Origin: Apostichopus japonicus | Taxonomy: Eukaryota > Echinodermata > Holothuroidea > Aspidochirotida > Stichopodidae | Reading direction: 5' to 3' | Length of the DNA: 64,000 nt | Assembly (NCBI RefSeq): GCF_037975245.1 | Contig: NC_092562.1 | Location: 2,177,001-2,241,000, forward strand | Shown: positions 1 to 29,400 of the stretch, piece after piece | How positions within the stretch are numbered: position 1 is the stretch's first letter | How the letters are laid out: each line of letters opens with the position of its first letter | Position numbers and translations under genes: made by a program | The notes under the pieces: model-generated | The model's input: the letters and a program-made list of their open reading frames with translations, nothing else | What the model was told of the DNA's origin: nothing | Database searches by the model: none

Positions 1-1
1 A

Positions 2-124
2 ACGCTGCGGGACACTGCTGTACAAATTCCAAAATACCGTGATCAAATTACTTCAGAAAATGATGCCTGGAGTATGTCATCTGATAGGAAACATGGATAC
101 AGTGTGGTACCGATTCAGAACTAG
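2..124 (+). CDS. C-terminal end of an unidentified plus-strand reading frame
   Basis: An open frame enters from the left edge and stops at TAG 122-124, giving 40 residues that end in GYSVVPIQN. The composition (charged and polar, with KYRDQ and SSDRKHGYS) looks like real protein rather than random translation. A purine tract (168-178) follows and then a TGTAAC start at about 183, which would fit the end of an LTR-retrotransposon polyprotein followed by a polypurine tract and 3' LTR. It could equally be the last exon of a host gene. I do not recognise the family. Confidence 0.35.
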   Translation, partial: TLRDTAVQIPKYRDQITSENDAWSMSSDRKHGYSVVPIQN

Positions 125-167
125 CTAAAAGAATTCATGTAGGCCTAGTTCTTACTTCTTAGGCTTA

Positions 168-930
168 AAAAGGGGGGCAATTTGTAACAATACTGGATGG
201 GTAGGTTTAAAACACCTTCACCAGGTTGGGTATACATTTAAGTCAAGATAGTTTGTTCAATTTAATTGTTTAAAATATAACAAACGGGTTCTTACTCTCT
301 AACCAATTCACGATATTTGTAGTGCACATATAGAGATAATAAGTAATGAGTATGATCCGCTTCATACAATTCGAATTAAATGGTATAGCTGGTAGGCTGT
401 TCCTCGTGTCTTCACTGTCACGCTATGTATGGCATACATTCCTAATATGATACAAAGTTTGCATAGCTCGTCTTTCGGATTAAGTCAGAAGTTTTAGCAC
501 CAAAATAGCAGATCTCTGGATGTTGTTAGGAGACATAGTAGAGTCTTATGATTAAGTTTGTGGTTTAATTCAGATATCCTGCATGCCAACCGAAAAAAAA
601 TAGATTCGCAACCACCATTTTTGTTATGGTGTTTTTGTGTGTGCCTTGGGGTCTCAAGGGAGGGGGGAGGGTTCCCTCTCATTAAGAGATTTTTGATGAG
701 ATTCAGATATATAAGTATAGTGCTGTCCTGTTTGCAAACTTTGAAACAATTTTAAAGAAAGTTCAACTGTTTCGTCGTCCTGGGGAAAAGCTTTTCCTGT
801 TGCATATGTTTGAAAACCTGCTAACTTTTGGTTGTACTTAACATGTTGCATATATTTTATGGTTCAATTGTTGGAAATATTCTGTCTGCCACTGGCATAG
901 GGGGGGGGGGGAGGTTGGGAGTGGTTGAGC
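168..930 (+). other. Possible polypurine tract plus LTR-like stretch
   Basis: A run of A5G6 at 168-178 is followed by TGTAACAATACTGG from 183, the arrangement expected of a polypurine tract next to a 3' LTR. The other LTR would lie outside the window, so the end of the repeat cannot be fixed. Apart from this, 183-930 shows no coding sequence; a poly-G run lies at 901-911. Confidence 0.25.
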
Positions 931-935
931 TCAAG

Positions 936-941
936 TTTATT
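936..941 (-). promoter_or_regulatory. Poly(A) signal of the Ig receptor gene
   Basis: AATAAA on the minus strand (context ATAATAATAAACTTG), about 105 bases after the stop codon at 1045. It supports the terminal-exon call. Confidence 0.6.
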
Positions 942-1044
942 ATTATAGTCGGCAGTCTAGACCTATACGTAATCTCGGCCCTGTCGAAATCGCTAATCCA
1001 TCTTGCAAAGTGAATCCATTCCGTTGATAAGTTCAGTATGTTGA

Positions 1045-18565
<17,521 letters not shown>

Positions 18566-18935
18566 CTCGTAGATGTCTGTAGATCTTTCAAAGAGAAACA
18601 ACATATGCTTTAAAACATCACATTAAATGCAAGTTTGCTTTATCCAACACTTGAAAGACAAAAAGCTGTACCGTATATACAACATAAGAAGCAGCTAATC
18701 GCACGATTCTAGTACCAGAGACACATGCAGCCACGGCAAATGCTACAATCTCAAATGATAGCCTATATATATACCACGAGCGATAATATGAAGTATGAAC
18801 ACTCTGTTAAAAGTGTCTGTCTTTTCTGTCTTGAAGGTTTCAGCAGCTGAACAATTTAAACTGTATTATTAATTAAATTTATATTCTTGCCTGCATTATA
18901 TGTAGGCACTTCGACTACACCCACATATAAGCTTA

Positions 18936-20149
18936 CCTTTCACAAAGAATTCAGATAGGCTTACGACATCGTATGGCTTTGTTATACTCAACGGGTCGGA
19001 GCAGTTTGAAAAAAAAGTACCTTTGTACTCTACTAGGAATAAAGCAACCTTTGATATTTGCATTTCGTGCTTTCTTCATAAATGTTAGTTTCAGTTCACT
19101 TCGTCACGTATTTAGTTATAAATGATTACAAAAAACCTTTGAACTATGATGATACGAAGTTTTAAGCTGTCTGATCAACGCAGTTCTTTGACAAGGAAAG
19201 CGTTCTTCTCTGGTAATACCACTGGCGGATCCAGGGCCTTTGTTTGGGAGGGGCCAAAGTGGCATTAGAGTGATATGGGGGAGGGGTCTAAGGGGAGGGG
19301 GTGTCCCCCTCCCCCTTTGGAAAATTTTCTATTGCTGAATGCCCTCAGATGCAATTTGGTGCGACAAAAATGTACAATGGTGATGTAAATTTACTTCTAA
19401 AAAAAATGTTTCCCAGGTGTAATTTTCTAAAATATTTATAAAACAAAGTTGGGATCATCTTTCTCAAGAAATTTTATTTCTCATAGGTTATAAATTTCTT
19501 ACAACCAGCCTGTAACTGCAAAATGGTGTTAAACTGTAATTCCTCATGCTCATACATTTACATAGCTCCCAACTCTTGAGAAGGCAAATGCTGGTCCATG
19601 CCACGAATCGCCGTCCTGGGGGAGGGGTGTCCCCCTCCCCTTTTGGATCTTTTTTTTTGGAATCCTGGTGATGCCTACATGTAAAATGGTGGCACTTAGA
19701 AAGGCTTTTGTCACCCACAATTTTCTGAGAAATATGCATTTTTTTTTGTGTGTAACATCAATAAATTGAATAGTAGGTGATAATTCATTCTTTCCCGTGG
19801 CATGAAAATGTTCGCTGCTCGCCCCAATGAAAAGAAATATAGGCTAATTTGAGGTTCAAATGATGCTGTAAAGGAGGTTCTATACTCTATTATGCTAAAT
19901 GCTAAAGAAATGATGGTTGCTAAGTCAAATATTGATGCAATTTTTTTTATGTATACTTGACAATTACAATGCATTTTTTTCGGACGCTTGTGCGGGTCAG
20001 CGGGTTTGGGTGTTAGAATGCGGGTCTAATTCCCGCGAATTGCGGGTCAATTGGGAGCTCTGCATTTAATTTTAAACCAGAAAACGAAAAGGTTTAGACT
20101 AGTCTACCACTGCTATTCCTCTCGATATTTTTAATTTCCAATCATATGA

Positions 20150-20184
<35 letters not shown>

Positions 20185-20300
20185 ACGAGTCATACTGTTA
20201 TAATTAACATATAGAAATCGAAGGTGGCGACTTACCTTTTCACAAAGACATAAGATACAGTTACAGCTTGGTCGTACTCAACAGTCGAAGTGATTTAAAA
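18936..20300 (-). other. Two related putative 5' UTR exons of the Ig receptor gene
   Basis: Two similar minus-strand segments end in good splice donors: one near 18936 (CTTTGTGAAAG|GTAAGC) and one near 20235 (CTTTGTGAAAAG|GTAAGTCG). Both have a GTTGAGTA motif about 45 bases upstream and share flanking sequence (TATATACCACGAG). They could be alternative untranslated first exons splicing to a site near 18595. They have no start codon in frame. Between them (19200-19690) lie transposon ends with AGGGGAGGGGGTGTCCCCCT blocks. Confidence 0.4.
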
Positions 20301-20509
20301 TGTTAAACATTTTCTTGAAGAAACCTTTGTGATCTACGACGACATTGAATGCACAAAATATCGACCTTTGATTGCTTGCATTACGCGCCTAAGCGATTCA
20401 TATCACATACCTCTCTTTTATACCTGACGAGATATCTTATGTTCAATGTTTAATATTAGGAAGTCTTGGATATTGTCTGTGATAATGAATAAGTAACATG
20501 TCGAGTGGA

Positions 20510-20690
20510 ATATTATGTACACGTAATGACTTTGCAGGCTGCCACACTGTAGGGTGGCGTTGACCTATTGGCATAACGACTCGGCACCGGTATTCCGCTG
20601 GTTACCAGGCACCGAATTAGTCGCCGCCCGCTTGAAGAACAACGGGCGAAGATGAAATTTGAAGGGGGGGGGGAAGCAGAAGAGGTACTT
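20510..20690. mobile_element. GC-richer SINE-like segment
   Basis: A compositional island (GTGGCGTTGACCTATTGGCA, GGCACCGGTATTCCGCTGG) in AT-rich DNA, followed by a poly-G run. It resembles the GC-rich head of a SINE but I could not fit both Pol III boxes. Confidence 0.25.
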
Positions 20691-20794
20691 CTCACAAAGG
20701 GAGCATTATTAAACTTAACGGAGCGCCAGGAAATAAACAGTAATGAGAGTATTGTATTACGTAGCTACGGTGCCTTAATAGCGACATGGAAGTA

Positions 20795-20935
20795 TAAAGT
20801 CCAAATTTTGACTTTTTATTTTCAAATTTTGATTTTTAAATCAAAATTTTGACTTTTCATCTCAAACATTTGACATTAAAAAAGTCAAGATTTGACTATA
20901 AAAGTAAAAATTGTGAGTTACACAGTCCAAATTTT
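20795..20935. repeat. AT-rich inverted repeats of AAATTTTGA type
   Basis: Repeated TCAAAATTTTGA-like words in both orientations, including the palindrome around 20825-20850. From here to 21720 nothing coding is seen; a poly-G run lies at 21092-21102. Confidence 0.6.
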
Positions 20936-23032
20936 GAGATTTTAGGACACTTTTTTCTTCTTTTGTGTGTCCCTATTATTTATTTCTGTCAGGGTAAAGA
21001 TTGAGAAGGGTCGCTTAGCTTCCTTCAACCTGAGAAGATGGGTTCATTATTTCCACCTTTTAGTTAGATTATATATTTTGGGGTACTCAAAGGGGGGGGG
21101 GGGTGGGTTGGGTGGTAGGGAAGCGATCGCTCACATAGCTCCCCCTGGCTACGTCCCTGGTTGGACTGCATCAATTTTGATTATAAACAATTGTAGAGAA
21201 AGTTGTTAATTGTGGTAGAATCATCGTGTGCCGTTACTCGTATTAAGGTTTATAATAATTGAAGGTATTACCGTGTTTGCGTAACAATTAATCCGAACAG
21301 TGCATGGGTGTAACAGTGTTATTGTTTTTAGGATCGCCAATAGCCAAAAACAATGCAATGTTGAACAATAAAATAAAAGAAAACTCAACAGTATAAGTGG
21401 TCTAAGACAATACTTTCTGTAGTTTGTATATTGCACTTTATTAAGAACTAATTGTTACCCTCACGTGAACCGCTACCAATACGTACAACATCCAGAAACA
21501 TAAATCAAAAAAAAAAGTTGTATTTTCTGCTGGAAATAAAAGACAATAAAAGATAGAATACAACATCATAAAAAATATTGCACTTGTGAGTTACCTCAAC
21601 CCGGTACTGTAAACATTCATATACAGTATTATTGTCGTAAAATACATCAAAACCGACTGACAATACTAACAGTGGAATGTATTGCCATATAATGAAAAAT
21701 AAATACTAAGTCTTCATAAAATAAAGATAAAGATGTTTGGTCTAATTTTTTTTATTAATCAATGGATGTAAGAAACTTGTTGAGGTATAAAGTTTTCCAG
21801 CAATTCCTAAATGTGCTACAATATGAAAGCACTGATGGGAAGGCCCAGCTATTGATAAACCCATTCTCTCTGCACTCTCTCTGGCATTCTGCACTTGTAA
21901 AGTGTAGGTTACTATCAGCCTGCCAATCAAACTTGCCAACCTGTCTTTCACAAATAAACAAAATGTGAGATTTACAATTTGCCATCCCAAGAAATCGGAG
22001 GACTAAGATAGTAACAGGGAGAATTGAGCAAAATTCAATAATGTAACCGCAAGGTTGCGATGTAAACATTAACAACGATTTTTTTTGGGGGGGGGGGGGG
22101 CGGACACGTCACCAATGCGAAAATATAGGTTACCCAAGAGTAATTCTCACTGTAATACTGAAAGCACTGCGGAATGTAAAGACATGTCTATTGGCTAAAA
22201 CGGGGTGATCCTTATATAGTCCTACCAACACAGTTACCAAGTTTAAAGTTCAAGCAACTTTTACTTCTTGAGTTATCAAGTTTACAAGGTTTTTAGCCTT
22301 TGACCTCTGGTGCCTTCTATGACATTTGACCTTTTTTTATGTGTCTACATTGTTCATTTACTAATATTATATAATAAGAAAATAATTCTTTGTTTTAAAG
22401 CAGGTTTCACTGGATATCATCTCTTTAAAGTAATACACTCTATAGTTTCAAATGAAGATTTTCTGTGACACTTCAAAGACTGACATTCTGTACAGTTGCT
22501 AATCTCTACACCGTTAATTAATTATATATTAATTATAATATTAATAAAGGTAAGCAAGCCTCCAAATCCAAGACAGAACTCCCTTCAAACTAGGTTTCAA
22601 TAATATATACATTTGAAAAATAATTTGAAAATAAATTCCATGCTTTAATCTTAAAGCAGCATTAAGCTGATGTAGGACATTCATTTCATTTACTTGTTTC
22701 TCCTCAATATACAGGTTTAACGATAAATAGTTATAGTCAGATGGGGTATCAAAAAAACAAAAACAATTTACCTAAAGTTTGATATAACAAGAGATAAACA
22801 CAACACAACAAGTTTAAATTCTACTCTTCCTGGCCTATAGATTTTTTTTTTATTTTTTTTTTATCCCAACTACCCTCTTGTTTTTTTTTTACCCTACTTG
22901 ATAATACTACCATAAACGTAAATACAACGAGGAAGGAAGTGGCCAAGAAAACCTTTCAAGACTTAACGAGTAGTGCCATTCCCTTTGCAAAAGAAAATAA
23001 CAAAAGACAAAAAGAAAAAAAAAACGGGGGAT

Positions 23033-23200
23033 GGTCAACTTAGTGGTGTGAACACACCATACTACCTCATACTACGAGAGTTGGTCAATATGGTGGTGTG
23101 AATACACCATACTATCTCATACTACTGGGGATGGTCACACCATACTATCTCATACTACGAGAAATGGTCAACATGGTGGTGTGAACACACTCGTACTCAC
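23033..23200. repeat. Minisatellite downstream of scramblase copy A (likely 3' UTR)
   Basis: About three units of GGATGGTCAACTTAGTGGTG plus TGAACACACCATACTATCTC plus ATACTACGAG (about 50 bp). They lie just after the stop codon in the direction of transcription. Confidence 0.85.
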
Positions 23201-23232
23201 GATCGGACACTGTCATCATGATCTCCTTTTCA

Positions 23233-23436
23233 CTAACAACCACCATCACCACCACCACCGCCCATACTGGTGGAACTACCATCACTTGGTATAATACACA
23301 AAACCCAGGCAGCGGCCAGTATCACACCTACTTTCATTCTTACGTCCAGGTCACGTTGGATGCTTCCCTCTATACAACTGGAATTCCTTGTAGGACCAAA
23401 TTCACCTATTTTGTGGTTACCAGCTTGCGACAATAC
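23233..23436 (-). CDS. Scramblase copy A exon 5: C-terminal strands, membrane helix and Gly tail
   Basis: Acceptor TTAAATTCAG at 23437-23438; the frame starts GTATTGTCG (VLS). It runs through RDLDVRMKVGVILAAAWVLC and ends in a Gly-rich tail (MGGGGGDGGC) at TAG 23235-23233. A GTAAGA lies inside DLD|VRM, but reading through keeps the conserved DVRMK helix, so this is taken as the terminal exon. The plus-strand open frame over the same bases is a shadow. Confidence 0.82.
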   Translation of the reverse strand, partial: VLSQAGNHKIGEFGPTRNSSCIEGSIQRDLDVRMKVGVILAAAWVLCIIPSDGSSTSMGGGGGDGGC

Positions 23437-26400
23437 CTGAATTTAAGAGAAGATGGTAATAAAAAGGTACAAAGATACTGTTCCTTCTAGATCAAACCAT
23501 GTAGAGAATTTTCTACAAATATTCAGTTCATCTAATTATTTTAATTTGCCTCTAGAGAAATTCCTGCTTGGATAGAAATCTCAGGGTGTGTTAACAATTT
23601 TAGCTATTAACTGCACCAGCTTTTTGCAGCGCATATGAGTTTCAGAGTTTGTAAATAGAATATTCCCTTTATTTGTAGCATTTTTATCTACAAGAAGAAA
23701 AGTAAGTTCAGTCAAAATTTCAAGTAACTAACAAGTTTCCAATAAATAATTCTTACTAAACTTGAACTCTTAACTTCCGCTACCAGTCTTTACATGTGAG
23801 ACTCTTTCTCTAGACCAATGATTCATTTTTAAAGAAAACATTTGATGAGTTTTCATAAATACCACCTTACACACATGATAAACAACATTTGAGCTGCACA
23901 CTATTTATAAATCTGAATGTTAACGATGAACACATCTATACTTGATCACTTCTATTCATTTTTAGTTGTTAATACATATTTAGCTACATAATGTCAGGAA
24001 CATATTCAGATACGTATTAGGATACATATTTCAGGGACATATTTCACATACATATTTAGATCCACGTAATGGCAAAATCATCGGAACTTCTCCCTGCCAA
24101 ATAAATTTACATTACAGTCACCAAACAAAGTGTCCATTGAACATCATTGTTCATTAACAAAGACGACCTCATACTGGGAAGAGCTATTAAATGCCCCAGT
24201 ATGCTTTCATTGTCCTTCTTATCAGTAATAGTGTAGTTAATAATCACACAATGAAGACAATGTACTCTTTGCTCAAAGTTTGGCCCATTAGCAGAGATTG
24301 AGCGAATGAAAAATTCAAATCAAAACAAAGGTGTTCCAGTCTTTGTTATTTTTTGGGTCGAGATGAAACTATCAATAGGATGCACGCTTCCATTGTTTTG
24401 TTCCGTCTTCCGTTGGGTTTAACTTTTTCATTCCTGAAATATTGGCGGCTCCTTTATACAGGGATGAGACTGAGCCGGGTAAAAAAAATCTGAAATTTAT
24501 CGATCGCAGTCCTGGGGGAGGGGTTTAAGGGGAGGGGGTGTCCCCCTCCCCTTTAGAAATTTTTTGTCAGGTAAGGAGGGCTTAGATGCAAAATGGTGGA
24601 CTCTAGATGGAATCTATCACATCACGTAACTCGCCAAAAAAGTGTGGAATTTGTGCTTGTATAATTTATCTATTAGCTTTTTTGAACCAAACAAAGGGTT
24701 TTTTGCTTGCTTTGTGCTACTTGATTCCACCACTGGTCAAATTCGGTGTTCCTTCCCTTCACAGTCCAGCATGTTCGGCAATAAAAAAAAATATATAAAA
24801 AAATAATAATAATAAGAAATAATAAAAAACGCGAATTACGAGAAAAAAACGCGAAAATGAAAAAAAAATCGGAAATCCGCGTTTCCGCGGAAGAGTCTCA
24901 TGCCTGTTTATACTAACATTTCATATCGAAAAAAATCATTAGATTTTGACTGTCCAAATTTCATATCAAATAATGGAGTTAAAAATCGAACATTTTGAAA
25001 TTTCAATTTAAATATTTAACTGTGCAAATTTGCAAAATTTCCGCCCGACAAAATGCTGGAGATTTGCATCAAGTTCTCTAACAACCCATTTATAATCTTT
25101 CAATTTGCGGAAAGATAACAAAATCTAGGAGAGTGCCTTGTAGTTTGATTGATTACAATTTGGTCTTGAATGATACTTGGCAGGTATGAAAAAATAAAAG
25201 ATTAAATTCTCAAAGCTGCTTTAATATCTTCTTTTTTCCTTCTTCTTCTCTCTTCCCCCTCTCCTCTTTCCCCTCTTCCTCTTCCTATTCCTCTTCCTCT
25301 TCTTCTTCTTCTTCAAATTTGGTAGTACTGTAATCATTTTAGTTTGTCTTTTATTCTCTCTTGAGAACCTCCACTTTATAAAAGTTTACACTTATAGATA
25401 ACTTTGTACAGATATTTTTAAACTTACGTTGTAAGTGTAGCCTGAAGCAGATTTAACAAGCAGAGTTGATTCTCCATTCTCAAACAAAATTTCAAACTGC
25501 GGATACGAGAATATATTTTTGTTCCTAGACGAAAAAAACAATATGAATTTTCAATTAATACAACCAACAGTTTGGCTCTAGAGTGTTTCCTCTTTCAACG
25601 GGTAAATAGTACAACGTTTTCAAGATGGATATTCTGCCATATCCTCACGTAACCTAAAACAGCTTGTTGCATTTAACTGAGCTCCTACACTTTCTTCAAA
25701 TTAAAATACGATGACAAAATTCAGAGATTCCATTTTTCATACAACATGAGATTTTGACATGTTTTCAGAAGAAAAAAAGAGACACAATCTCTGAATACCA
25801 TTTCATATCCAATGATTTTTTACTTGGTAATCTTTCCATAAGTTTTCCCGACCTGGAAAATGTTTTTTTAAGAATTTGATGAAATTTCCATGATTGTGAG
25901 AACCGTGCCTTAAATATATTCTAGTATGACAAGAAGCCTGAAATCTTTATTGTGGCGACAATGACCAATTGCCAATGGATATTATTGCACTTTCAGTGAT
26001 CTCAATATAAAACAATTGCCTTTGGTAAAGCTAATGGGGCAAAAAATGCCTATAAAGAGCCGACAAAAATTCCTGCATCGTAAATACAGTAGATTCACAA
26101 ATGATATACTGAGTTTCTTTTTTGTACTGATAGAGTAGATGCAACTAACAGAGCATAGGCCTAGTACTGATAGTGTACATGTATGCAAGTGACAGAGCAT
26201 AGGCCCAGTATTGATAGTGTACATGTATGCAAGTGACATAGTAGGCCTATAGGCCTAGTACTGATAGTGTAAATGCAACTGTTCTAGAATTGCAAAGTGA
26301 AACAAGAAATTCTTTCCTTTCCCTTGGAGCCAAAGTGGTTCTGAATGTACTGTAAAGTAGCAGTCATGTACATGTACATTGGTAGACTAATACTGTATGC

Positions 26401-29400
26401 CCTTGAAGATATTTGAGATATCTATATAGGTATGTAGGCCTACAGTAGTTTATGCTGTCATATTTTGTAGTTGCACATCAGCAAACTTGAAGCAAGTAGG
26501 TGTGACATTAACAGAAGCAAGTTGAGTCGGAAAGGACACTCACGTCATATTAACATATCCGATCAAAGCCCCGGGCTGAAATGAGGGTGAGTTGTAATGA
26601 CAACCAACTTCACATTTATAGACACTTAGTACGCCTCTCTTTTGAGGATCCCTGACTCGCAATACTTCCCTGTTTATGTCGGATGCACAGCATGGTGTGG
26701 AGATAGACTTTATAGAGCACACCTGGAATGAAAAGCACATTATGAATAGTCATAACAGGAAGTTTGTACAAGAACGTAGTTGAACTGTAGCCTTGATACA
26801 ATGAAAAATTCATGAAGGGTTTTACATTATGACATTCAATTCCACGTTTGAACGTGCTCACTTCTGTGATGTATTACTCATATTCAGAAATTATCAGATT
26901 TGACTAGTCACTGTACGTACTTTGTCACCTGTCACCGTTATCTTACTGGCATACCGACAGGGTCAGCTCCTGACCCCTCCGGGCTCATGCCAAGTCTGAT
27001 TGTCAATAATGCTTAACTGCAATCAATGTTCCCATCAACCTACAGGTTGGTGGCATTACCATTTTGAATGTTGCACTTTTTAATATTTGTTTTCTTTGTG
27101 ATGCTTTAACACCTTCTTACTAAGTACTAGCCTACACTGATAATTCTAAAATCAAAGTTCTAGGCTGTTTTGATGCCAAGTTTACCTACAAGGGAATAGG
27201 AATTACTTAAAAACAGATTTACTGTTTCTATTTGGAGGGTCACGTGTGTGACATTGTTGGGTCACGTGTGTGACATTCTGCATTTTCATGGATGCTTCAA
27301 TTTCATTGGATGAAGCTTTCCTCATTTGCATAACACTGTTGTCATACCATTACAGTCCAAGTCCACTGTGCTGCTGCAATTTCATTGGATGAAGCTTTTC
27401 TGATGTGCATATTACACTGTTGTCAGGCTGCACACACACAACAAACCAGTCTGCTGACAATATTTAGTCCATTTAGTTTTGTTGAATGCTCAACTTGGGT
27501 CTTTATTGTCACACAAGTGACCATAAATGTCACACACGTGACCATCGATCACGTGTGTTACGACTCATTATAGAGGCTATTAATTAATTTTAGGAATAAT
27601 TATTTGACTGGATATTGTGCAGAACTAACAGTCTTTACCAAGAACGGTTGCATATCAAGTGTGGACATCATAAGGCACATCAGCTACTTTTTATGTAAAC
27701 TTTTGCATTATTTTGGTCACGTGTGTGACATCATAATTACTGTATGCTAATTAGCACCCATTATTAACGAAGAATCGAAGATCAGGAACGTCTGCTTTAG
27801 GAATGAAATAAATTAACCCATGTATAACTGCCTCCAGCCCTCCATGTGATAGTTGATAACTGATATATTATTTCTAGATACTTATGTAGAAAAAAAAAAC
27901 AAATATACAGTTAAAAACTACAAATTTTGGCTTAATTCTTACAATAATGCAAGTTTAATTAGTATGTTATGGTTGTAATTTAATGAAAAAAAAATGAAAC
28001 AGAAAACTTGAGGTATCCCTCTAAAAAAAATAAAAATAACATTTGGTCTTGATGAACACTTTAAATTTTTAATGCCAGTTTCATTTTCCAGAGAATGGCC
28101 CTTTTACTCAATGTTATAAATCTTCATACTAAGTATGAGACGTGCCTAAGCTTGCAACATTGAGATATCATGTTTACAAGATTTTCACAATTTGACCTAT
28201 TATGACCACAAATGACCTTTGACCTCCACCAAAAATAATATGCTACTTGTACTCAATGTGATTCTTCTACACCTTAAATATAAGGTCTGCCCTAGCTTCC
28301 CTTGAGATATCGTGTTTAAAAGTTTTTCACAATTTGACCCCTGGTGACCCCAAACTGACTGTGACCTCCTCCAAAAACAAAAGACTTCTTTTACAAAATT
28401 TGATACGCCTATGCACTTTATATGAGGTCTGCTCAAGCCTCCCTTCTTGAGATATCGTGTTTACAAATATTTCACAATTTGACCCCTGGTGATAGATAGA
28501 TATTTATTCAGCCGATGGATAGAATATATACGATGGAAATTGGATGAAAACAGGAGCTCAAGCGAAAACAATGAAACGTTTAAGACAATAAATAACAAGA
28601 GCATCAATGACGCAGTATCTCAATACTGGAAGTTTTAATTTTGATTCCTAATGTCAAATCTTTGCTCTGTCTCTACAATTATCAATATCAATCATGGTAC
28701 AACAAATATATAACTTGCATTTTTGCTACTTTGCCACTAATAGTCTCTGCAGGTTACACTTTATCCTGCTAGTCTTGCCTTTAGCGCTCATTGCCTGTTA
28801 GTCGAAAGAACGACGTTGCAAGGTTTAGTAATGTCATAGAATATTTAAGAACTTGTTTATGTGGTATCCTTCATCTTGGGTCAGTCTTTGTTGGACTTTT
28901 TGGTCATATAGTTTGACGTCAATCACAACGGCCAAATTAGAAGAGGCGAACAACTCGACCATATTCTTGATGCCCGCCTTGAGAGCTAGGCCTATTGACC
29001 TACTGTATGTTACTGTAGACTGTAGTAATGACTACCATCAAAACTGTGTCCACTTCTAGATATCAAAACAACCCACGTTTTTCCATCTCAATTTTTCTGA
29101 CATGAAGATTTCATGGATTTATGACTTGGAAAAAATAATGTAAATGAAGATTACAAGTTTTTATATGCAAGTGATGGGTGGCCTCCTCCTCCCCTAATAG
29201 CCACCTCAGTTCCTCTCCGTTTTGTTATTTTATTTTAATTCTTTGTACAATTGATGTCAAACATTACAGGTTCAAAAGAAAGCTAAACATACTTCTTATA
29301 ACCTTATACATCTTATATCCTTATAAATAAAACATGACCTTATACAATTTTTATAGTCTTAAAAAAGTTGTGATGCTATGGCCGGCTCCTCTTTTATACG

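Noticed and set aside
2-930. Endogenous retrovirus with envelope gene
   Set aside because: Only about 40 C-terminal residues and a purine tract are visible; nothing identifies an envelope or any viral family.
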